The translations under genes were made by a program, and so were the position numbers. From Molanna angustata (lineage: Eukaryota; Arthropoda; Insecta; Trichoptera; Molannidae), in the NCBI GenBank assembly GCA_963576475.1, contig OY754968.1:15837116-15901115 (forward strand): DNA of 64,000 nucleotides, read 5' to 3'. Positions 1-8,700 of this stretch are shown here, piece after piece (the stretch's first letter is position 1; every line of letters begins with the position of its first letter). A model generated the notes under the pieces. The model was not told the DNA's origin. It searched no databases and saw only the letters and a list, made by a program, of their open reading frames with translations.

Positions 1-1
1 A

Positions 2-289
2 AGCTCACACAGTGCTCGTCAAACTATTCAGTATTTGAAGCAAGAAAACGTAGAAATTCTTGACCAACCTTCATGCAGTCCTGACCTAAGCCCTAACGAT
101 TTCTTTAAATATCCTAAAATTAAGAAAAATGTTCGCGGTCAAAGGTTCGAGTCCAGTGAAGAAGCAGTCGACGCTTTCAAGACAGCCATATTGAACACCC
201 CTACTTTGGAGTGGAATAAATGTTTTAATAACTGGTTTGAGCGAATGGAAAAGTGTATTAAACTACGTGGTGAATACTTTGAAAAATAA
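2..289 (+). CDS. mariner-like transposase, C-terminal part (cut by window edge)
   Basis: The frame is open from base 2 to a TAA stop at 287-289, about 95 residues, and continues upstream of the window. It matches the end of mariner (Tc1/mariner superfamily) transposases, DNA-cutting enzymes that move elements by cut and paste. The segment SPDLSPNDFF holds the third catalytic Asp of the DD34D triad (the D of NDFF). The following basic stretch and the end WFERMEKCIKLRGEYFEK are typical of the mariner C-terminus. No stop or frameshift is seen in the visible part. The first two catalytic Asp residues lie outside the window, so activity cannot be judged. I could not identify a downstream terminal inverted repeat with confidence. 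Confidence 0.88.
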   Translation, partial: SSHSARQTIQYLKQENVEILDQPSCSPDLSPNDFFKYPKIKKNVRGQRFESSEEAVDAFKTAILNTPTLEWNKCFNNWFERMEKCIKLRGEYFEK

Positions 290-559
290 TAAAAGATACT
301 ATAAGATTATATGTAGTAGTGTTATTTTCTTCAAACGACATAACTTAAAAGGCATGCCTCGTATTGTGAATGAAGGTATCTTGTAATTTTTATTTGTTAA
401 TTGCACAAATAAAAATTGGTATTTATACTTATCGACCTACTCATTATTTGCTTTACAAAAATTTGAAAACGTTTTTTTATAACTAATCAAAAGGTATATG
501 TATCCACACACTAGTGTAAGAGAAATCAGTATTGTTATCTTGTATGAAGGCAGAATGAA

Positions 560-850
560 CCGAGCGTAATATTTTTCGTCGCCGAAAGTCGTTCGCTTTC
601 TTCGTTGGGTCTTCATCATTCAATCTTTATCTGTTACCAAACTATCTCAATGTATTCAATTTCATTGTATCGATGACATCTCGCATTATCAACATGAAAT
701 CTAAAATATTGTTCTCATTACTTCTCATGTCATACATCGTCTTGTTACATATTCTATCGATTGATTTAATTTCAAATTAATATTGTCATTTTACTGCATC
801 CGCATACTCTGCCATGTCCATGTCCAAGTCTCACTCGTATGTATAGCTAC
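560..850 (-). pseudogene. LINE reverse transcriptase C-terminal remnant
   Basis: Read on the minus strand, the sequence gives a decayed copy of the tail found more clearly at 23768-24108: an LRWFG motif, then a degenerate LNDEDPTKKA corresponding to MNEERLTKKI, and an end resembling the WRSVLSAY terminus. Stops, frameshifts and an internal deletion are present. The short open frame at 437-619 overlaps this remnant and is not a separate gene. Confidence 0.55.
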
Positions 851-1609
851 ATGAAGTATGCTGTTGATTACATAATACATAATTATCTTCCAAAGCAAAC
901 ATGTGTTTTTACATATACATCCATAAATCGCGCGGGTTCTACTAACATTGCATGTATATAAGTAGTATATATTTGTACGTGTTTATAATGTACACTCCAA
1001 TTGAATTCCAATTTCGTTATTGATTAGTTCGTGAATGTTTACTAATTTACTTTCAATGAACATAGTGATTTTAATGGTATTCAATTATTTTTTTTTATAT
1101 TACAAAGCATGCGACTGGAAAATTAAATACCGATATGCAAAAATACTGTCAACACTCCAGACCCAATTTAAATCATATCTGAAGCCAAAATAGCAGACGT
1201 GCTGCTGTGACATTAAATTTGATAGGTATCCAAGTATTTCAATGGACCCTGTCAAAGTTTTTTTCAATTAAGATATTTTTAGTAATTAAAAAAGAAAATG
1301 TCATTAGAATATTAATTCTTACTTAAAATCTATGAAGCGCAAATAAAAAATATTTATTATTATTATAGTTGGATAACTTGTATAGCGCCGTTTTCGTGGT
1401 AAATCACCTCAAGGGCGCGAAGTTATTACAACTTTTTTTGTCGTGTGCAACAGCGCAGCATTTATATAGCAATAAAGAACGATCGTTTCGCCTCGTAGGT
1501 ATGCCTTTTGAATTGATAAAGTTAACATAAATTTACTCATTATATTTTTGAGAAACATATTTACAAGAATAAAAGGTAAGTATAATGATAGTACAAAGTA
1601 ATCTAATAA
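851..1609. other. AT-rich stretch without a recognised feature
   Basis: No coding frame, RNA gene or clear repeat was recognised here. A GTAAGT donor-like string near 1575 has no coding sequence beside it. Confidence 0.5.
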
Positions 1610-2335
1610 AATAGATCAAAAAGATAAAATAAATACACATACAAAATAAATAATATAAATGAAATGAATAAAACAAATAAAATTAAAAAAATAAATAAAA
1701 TAAAGAAAATAAATAAAATAAATAAAATACATAAAACAAATAAAAAAAAATAACAAATAAAATAAATAAATAAATAAAATAAATAATTAATAAAACAAAT
1801 AAAATAAATAAAAAGAATAATAAATAAATAAATAAAATATGTTAAATAAATAAAATAAATAAAATAAATAAAATAAATAAAATAAATAAAATAAATAAAA
1901 TAAATAAAATAAATAAAATAAAATAAAATAAATAATTAATAAAATAAATTAAATAAATAAATAAAATAATAATAAATAAAATAAAAAAATAATAAATAAA
2001 ATAAATAAATAAAAAAATAATAAATAAAATAAATAAATAAATTAAATAAGTAAAATAAATGAAATAAATAAAATAAAAATAAAAAATAATATAAATAAAA
2101 TAAATAAAATAAATAAAATAAATAAAATAAATAAAATAAATAAAATAAATAAAATAAATAAAATAAATAAAATAAATAAAATAATTAAAATAAATGAAAT
2201 AAATAAAAATAAATAAAGAAGTAAAATTGTGATTCTAGAGTTTTTGTGTTAACAGAGTGGAAATCCATTTTTAAATTAATAAATAAATAAATAAGTATTT
2301 TAAATGAATGGAATATAAAATAAATAAATAAAATT
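1610..2335. repeat. AAATAAAAT low-complexity array
   Basis: About 700 bp consist almost wholly of A and T in 4- and 5-base steps. Long runs follow the 9-bp unit AAATAAAAT, with interruptions of AAT and AAAT type. A non-repetitive break lies at about 2218-2275. Such arrays may grow from LINE or SINE tails, but no element is recognisable at either edge. Confidence 0.9.
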
Positions 2336-2667
2336 AAAACGTCTAATGTTTCGATAGACATTGTTTTTTGAAACCAGTATAATATATCTAGTAGTTATTT
2401 CAATTGAAGTAAGTATAAACGACATTTCAATCGATCTACCTAATTTAAATTGTAACAATTTTCAGAACGAAGAAGGTATTATTGGCACATAGATTAGATT
2501 TATATTGCATCGTTCACATAGAGATAATTCAAAATGAATGATAGGGTGGAAGGGTATGTCTCAAGATTGCGCCGAGATCCAGACTGACGAGCAACGTCCT
2601 CCTATGTCGGGACATGCCAGTGAGGTGCGATGCAGAAGACCTGATGATGGTCACTGACAATGCCGTT
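2336..2667. other. Unclassified stretch with a less AT-rich core
   Basis: The part from about 2545 to 2665 is clearly richer in G and C than its surroundings but gives no convincing open frame on either strand. It may be the eroded end of a transposon; I cannot name it. Confidence 0.3.
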
Positions 2668-2820
2668 ACGGCTGCTCAATTCTGAAGCGGGGTAGTTTAG
2701 AGGAGAAGTGCTTGGACTGGTAAATTACTTGTATAAGGAAATGGAAAACGGCTGCTCAATTCTGAAGCGGGGTAGTTTAGAGGAGAAGTGCTTGGACTGG
2801 TAAATTACTAGTATAAGGAA
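2668..2820. repeat. Two-copy tandem duplication, 80-bp period
   Basis: A 73-bp segment starting ACGGCTGCTCAATTCTGAAG at 2668 recurs at 2748 with one visible difference (TTACTT versus TTACTA). The two copies are separated by seven bases. Near identity implies a recent local duplication. Confidence 0.9.
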
Positions 2821-2992
2821 AATGTAGGTAGATACATACACTGTTTATTCTGGATGACCTTATGCTTTGACCTTGAAGTTATAACATATACATGGTTAAG
2901 TATAAAATTTAATTTTGAACAGCTATTTTCCATACAAGTACTGTCCCAATGAAAACTCGTGTATGGGAATATTTAGATCATGAAGTTATAAC

Positions 2993-3313
2993 ATGAACAC
3001 GGATAAAAGAGCATATGCGTTGTATAACAATAACAATTTTTCTGAATTCGCCAACCACCTTATAAGTACAAACCACACATTTAACAAAGATACAAAAGTA
3101 AAAATTCTGCATATACATAAAGAGGGATTAAAACTAGATAATCTGGAAGCCCTAGAAATTAGGAAGGCTCTGAACAGAAATAATAAAATTATAAATAATC
3201 AAACAATTTTGAATAATTCACCGCTTCTCAATATGTTTCCACCAGCTCGCCATAACGGTAATCCTTACTCCTCCCCCTCCACTTCGTCTTCCGCGTTACC
3301 ACCCACAACATAA
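2993..3313 (+). pseudogene. Penelope-like element, ORF C-terminal fragment
   Basis: A 106-residue frame resembles the C-terminal end of Penelope-like retroelement proteins (reverse transcriptase followed by a GIY-YIG endonuclease). The supporting features are the FANHLISTNHTF block, a KILHIHKEG block, LEALEIRKAL and NNSPLLNMF, followed by a low-complexity Ser/Pro tail. The polymerase and the GIY-YIG catalytic residues are absent, and an in-frame stop lies just upstream, so this is a 5'-truncated copy. A hammerhead ribozyme motif begins 37 bp after the stop. That is the arrangement expected for this class, whose terminal repeats are known to carry hammerheads, and it supports the assignment independently of the weak protein match. 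Confidence 0.65.
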
Positions 3314-3349
3314 TATCGCACACGTTCGTTCATTTTTTAATAATAATTT

Positions 3350-3411
3350 AGTACTAGTCTGTCCTGAGGAGGGAGCGGTCAGCTCCGAAAACCGGTTAGA
3401 CACCAAGTATT
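3350..3411 (+). ncRNA. Hammerhead ribozyme motif (Penelope-associated)
   Basis: The motif folds as a type I hammerhead. Stem I has two parts: AGTACT 3350-3355 with AGTATT 3406-3411 (one G-U), and TGTC 3360-3363 with GACA 3399-3402. The core CTGAGGA (CUGANGA) is at 3364-3370. Stem II is GGAGC 3372-3376 with GCTCC 3382-3386, and GAAA is at 3387-3390. A very short stem III (AACC/GGTT without a loop) follows, and the predicted cut is after A3398. One unpaired G (3371) sits between the core and stem II, a deviation from the textbook fold. The minimal stem III is characteristic of Penelope-type hammerheads. Confidence 0.72.
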
Positions 3412-3756
3412 CACAGTGGTTAAAACAAAAAATATATTTGTACCAAATTTCAATTTGCGAAAATATTTAAAATGTGCCACAAAGTTACATATAGCAACGT
3501 ATGAAGAAAATATTTAGATCAATTAAAAATTTGCTATTTTCCAGATACGTGTGAGCAATATTGTTTGATACAACAATGTTTACGATAAACCTTACTTTTT
3601 GATTTATTAATTTACTATGATGAGTGACTTAATACGTCCGGTTACAAAGCGACGCGACGAGTCGTTTCGGTACCGGTAGTCACAAATAAACCATTTATGG
3701 TATGGTTCTAAAAAGTGTAAAAAAAATATTAAGAAGACATATAAACCAAATTTATT

Positions 3757-4901
3757 TTAATTCAATATTTAAGTTAAAAAAATCAACAAATTTTAGGTTG
3801 TGATAATTTAAATCACATATTAACCCTTTTGAGTAATATGTTTGTAAGGGTATATAAAACGCACGCGATAATTACCCTTAGGTACTAACACGTAACTTCA
3901 TAGTGTATTGAGTGGTTTTCCAACTGTCGATTCGTTCAGGAGAATGAAATTCTTTTGAAGGAAGAGAAAGTTTAAATCCAAGACGCAGGAACACGATTGT
4001 ATGCAGGGTCTATATTTTTCACGGTTTTTCTAACTTTGAAGTCAAAAAACGCCAACTTAGAGGCTTCGCAGCATATATGTTCCTTATACGGATTTATTCG
4101 GAATTCAGAGTATAACATTTCGTGTGTGTGTATGTGTCCCTTAAACTTTTGATCCGCTCAATTTACAGAGCCCAAAATTTCAGATATATATATATATAAA
4201 TAGTTATAGGCCTATAAAACTTTTATACTCAGAATTTTGAATTTTTCTTTCAGGCAGGGGTTATCAACTTTTGAATTTTTACTTTATTTTTCCATATATC
4301 TCAGAAACCATACAAGCTAGAACGCTGGAAATTGGTTAAAACATAGACAAATAAAAAATTTCAAATTTTTTTCTCAAACATTTTTTATTAAGAAAAATAT
4401 TTTTTTTATGATAAATTTATGTGTTTAACTGCCTATATTTCTATAGTTTTTAAAAATATTGAATAAAGCCGAAACACCCCAACTAGACAATTTAATTTTC
4501 TATAAAAAATATTAACATTGTAGTAGTACATCTCTTTTTTTTATTTAACAATTTTTATGAAAATTTAATTTAATGACGACATGATTTCGTACAATTTGTA
4601 TGGCAGTCGCCTATACACAATATGTAAGAAGACTTAATAGTTTGATACTTAATCTCCAAACATACATTATTTAAACATTATGCTGTTTTCAGTATAATGT
4701 TTTCATATTCCGGGTAGGAAAAAAGGACTGACCTCCATACTGTCCTATCTTGACATACATACATACATGTGTTGTATAGAAAACAAAATATCTTAATATA
4801 TTCAATAATTATGATTTATGGGTTTATATGTTGGTACTTATTCTTCAACTATACATACTATCGCTATCGATAGTTGGATCTCATGTGTTACATGCAACTA
4901 G
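3757..4901 (+). repeat. Helitron-like dispersed repeat, copy 1
   Basis: This non-coding segment recurs at 12860-13560, 47540-48837 and 62879-63645, with fragments at 18957, 25695, 33830 and 36100. Landmarks are AACGCACGCGATAATTACCC near 3860, CAAAATTTCAGA near 4170, and the block CTGACCTCCATACT near 4727. It ends in CATGT-GTT-ACATG (4882-4894), then CAA and CTAG (4898-4901) followed by T. A short hairpin just before CTAG, with insertion before T, is the standard Helitron 3' end, so a non-autonomous Helitron is the best reading. The 5' end is not defined and no Rep/helicase frame is present. Confidence 0.6.
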
Positions 4902-5079
4902 TTATAAATCATGTTTATATTCTCTAAATTTAGTGTTATAATTCGTCTTCTTAATATTATAATGTACCAACCTACCACTTTAAAATACAAATTAAAAGAA
5001 CTTGGTATTTTCATAAAATAGAAACATTTTTTAATATGTCAAACTTCTGGAATTATTAATAAAACACAATGCCCATTTT

Positions 5080-5084
5080 ATGTG
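5080..5084. repeat. Target-site duplication of the BEL element (left)
   Basis: ATGTG directly precedes the left LTR and is repeated directly after the right LTR at 11990-11994. A 5-bp duplication is normal for BEL/Pao integrases. Confidence 0.9.
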
Positions 5085-5477
5085 TGATGACGCGGATATG
5101 TAATATAAAGAAAAAGATAAAGTAGAAATGAAAAGTGGACTGTATTTTTTAAAGGGCGTTTCGTTGCAACCACTGCAAGGCAAAGGAAGGATAAAGGAAC
5201 ACTCACTTACTTGACTTTTCCTTGGTGCTCTGCCTTGTTAGATGGTCACAACTTGGTAGGATCCCATTCACACACACGCGGTAAGAAAACAATTATGGCG
5301 AATTTCGGTGAGTTATGAGGAGCGGTAAAACGGGTGAGATGTGGGTGGTGTCGACAGGACGCGGTTTGAAAGGAGACTGATTTTGGATGTAGGGTGGGCA
5401 GCAGTTGCAACAATATTATATGTCATTTGATATAAAAAAAATGCGACAATAATTATAATGACATATTGGCGTCAACA
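5085..5477 (-). repeat. BEL 3' LTR
   Basis: The 393-bp repeat starts TG and ends CA on the plus strand. It matches 11597-11989 except for one T/C difference. On the sense strand it lies directly after the polypurine tract. Confidence 0.97.
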
Positions 5478-5491
5478 TTTTCCCCGCCCTT
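5478..5491 (-). other. Polypurine tract of the BEL element
   Basis: On the sense (minus) strand, AAGGGCGGGGAAAA abuts the 3' LTR. This is the expected primer for plus-strand DNA synthesis. Confidence 0.85.
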
Positions 5492-5515
5492 AAAGGGTCA
5501 CCTTTAAAAAATTAA

Positions 5516-5620
5516 ATGCGTGATGCGAATATGTATGATGCGATGCGTGGAAGTTTAAATAAAAGTGAAATGCGTGATGCAAGTATGTATGATGCGATGC
5601 GTGGAAGTTTAAATAAAAAA
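5516..5620. repeat. 54-bp tandem duplication in the BEL 3' leader
   Basis: A unit beginning ATGCGTGATGCGAATATG at 5516 recurs at 5570 with period 54 and few differences. It lies between the gag-pol stop and the polypurine tract. GATGCG-type words also recur in the 5' leader near 11395 and 11465. Confidence 0.85.
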
Positions 5621-5711
5621 AAATATATATAACAAAGTAAATAATGTTAAATATATATTAAATATAATAAGATAAAAATAAAATATATGAACAATACAAA
5701 TATAAGATAAA

Positions 5712-8700
5712 TCATTGTGTTGGTAGAGGACACAAACGTGTTACCGGTCGCACGAGTGTGCCCCTTGCAGTTTTAACAGTGACAACGCGAATAATATTGT
5801 CTTTTGAAGGATGTACCTTTTCAATTATACCCAAAGGCCATGAAAGAGTTGGAGAACTGTCATTATTTATTATAACGATCGTTCCAACCTCAATTGGAAC
5901 GGATGGTCTATTCCACTTTTGTCGCACCTGCAGCTGATGTAAGTATTCAGTTCTCCAGCGACGCCAGAAAGACTGTACTAACTGATCCAACAGACTATGT
6001 CTTTGAAGCAGATTGTTCGCGGTTGACTCCACATAAGGTGCTGGTAGAGCGCGAAGCGGTAAGGTATTTAAAAAATGAGCCGGCGTTAGAGCTGAAAGCT
6101 CAGAAGGGTCAGCGCTGAGTACAGTGAGAGGGCGTGAATTCAACAAACACTCTACCTGTGTCAGAACAGTAATCAACTCCTCGTAACTGAGGATTTGTTG
6201 TCCAATCACTTTGAACAGGTGATTTTTTACTGATTTTACTGCACTTTCCCAACATCCACCAAAATGTGGTGCAGCAGGCGGTATAAATTTGAACTCTATG
6301 CGATTTTCAGAAAGCTCCTTTTCAAAAGGAACGCGATATTCTTTTGAAATAAAATTATATAACTGTCGTAAATAATTCCTGGTACCTACAAAATTTCTAG
6401 CGTTATCTGAATATATATATTTTACTGGGCCACGACGTGACAGAAAACGTTTTAAAGCGGAAAGAAAACTAACCGTACTGAGATCAGTTGCGACCTCGAT
6501 ATGTAGAGCGCGTGTTGTCAGACAGGTAAATATGCAAAGATAGGCTTTGCGACTCTTAACGCCACGAGCGCGTATAGGTGTATAATTTATAGGTCCTGCG
6601 TAGTCACATCCTGTATGAATAAAGGCTTTTACTGATGGGGTTACACGTTGAACGGGAAGGTCTGACATCAATGGAAATTGTGAACGTGGCTTTGACTTAA
6701 AACATATGTTGCATTTATTTATTCTGGTGCGTATAACACGCCTAGCTGCTAATATCCAGAACCTTTGTCTTAATATTGACATAAGAAGTTCAGGGCCAGC
6801 ATGTAAATATTTCTTATGGTAATAGTCTACTATTGATTCGACAATTGAATCGTGGCGGGGAAGTATAATTGGATGTTTATGTGCGTATTTCTCGGCTGAG
6901 TTGCATAAACGACCACCGACGCGGATAATGTCATCACTTAAAAAGGCCTTAAGTCTCAAGAAAGCGGAAGAGCAATTTTTCTCAGCTCGTAAATGTTTAA
7001 TTTCTATTAAAAAATGCCTACGTTGTATATCACGGACTATCATTTGCTCAGATATCTCCAAATCGGCTGCGGTAATTGAAAATAAGGGTCTACGCGGAAT
7101 TCTTTTGATAAACTTGCCTACGTATGCTACGACTCGGAGAAGCTTACTCCAGGAGGATACGCGAGAGGCGAGGTCCTGAATAACAGATCTAACTTCAGAA
7201 TCTGTAGTGACAGGGTAAGCGGTTATCTTTTCTTCCGGCAAGTTTTCCACTTCAATGTTCTTGCCCTTGTTCACAGGCCACTGCGAAGGATCTAACACAA
7301 GCCAAGGCGGACCCTGAGACCAGAGTGGATGATGGGATAGCTTTCCAGGCAACAAGCCACGTGACAAACAATCTGCAGGATTGTCACTTCCGGCAACATG
7401 GAAAAAATGCTTTGCGGGAAAATTATCAAGTGTCTTAACGACACGATTGGCAACAAATATTTGCCAGCGGTGCGGTGAGGAGTTAAGCCAACATAGCGTT
7501 ACTTGAGAATCAGTAAACGCATATACTTCAGAAATTGGAAAGCGTTGATTATAAGTATCATATACACGTCTTAGTAGTTTTGATAACAATTCAACCGCGC
7601 AGAGTTCAAGCCGTGCAATAGATAATGTCTTAACTGGCGAAACCTTTGACTTGGCACAAACGAGCTGAATGCACACTGGCTGATTAATATTTGTAGTGTG
7701 TGTATACACTACTGCCCCGAATGCGCTCTCGCTTGCGTCTGAGAAGCCTATCAAACGAACGATGCTACTTTCAAATATTCCTAAATGACGTGGTATCTTT
7801 ATTTCATTTAGTAATGGGAGTTCTGAGCAGAATTTTTCCCACGTATTTATGATATGGCCGGGCGGTTTTTCGTCCCAATCTACCTTTGAGAGCCATAATT
7901 CTTTAATCAGCAATTTTGCAAATAAGACCACGGGTGCTACGAAACCCATTATATCCCATATCCTTGCCACAGTAGCTAATATAACGCGTTTAGTACATGT
8001 TTTATTAGGAGCGGTAATTTTGAATTCAAAATTATCATTTACTTTTGACCAATTCAAGCCTAAAATCTTTTGTTGCATGACCTTATCAAATTCGACAGTT
8101 TCGCTAGCTCTATGTGTCACGGGAATGCTATTAATAACATTAGCAGAATTACTGCTCCACTTTATTAAATCAAACTGGCCACGTTTAAACAATTCAATTA
8201 ACTGACTAGATGCGGACACTCCCTGTTCTTCGGTCATAACACTAAAAACGACATCGTCCATATAGATATAATTGTTAGCAATTTCTTTTGCGAGAGGAAA
8301 CAAGTCACCGTCATCTTTGACGAGTTGCTGAATGACGCGAAGCGCGTGGTATGGACTAGACTTGAGACCAAAACAAACTCTATTAAACTGGTATGTAGTA
8401 AGCTGATCCTGAGGTTTAAAACGATAAATAATCCGTTGGAAACGACGATCCCGAGCATTCATTATGATTTGTAAAAACATTTGCTTGCAATCTGCAGAGA
8501 GTGCTATGTGGAATAACCGAAAATTTAAAATAATGGTAAACAGATCACCTTGTAAATTCTGGCCGCAGTGGAGGACATCATTGAGTGATAATCCCGAACT
8601 AGTTTTACAGCTTGCGTCGAGAACCATACGTAGTTTGGTTGTGGACTTATCTTCGCGTACTACGCCGTGGTGTGGTATAATATATAAGGGATAGTTAAAA

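Noticed and set aside
437..619. 60-codon minus-strand ORF
   Set aside because: It overlaps a decayed LINE tail in a shifted frame and has no features of its own.
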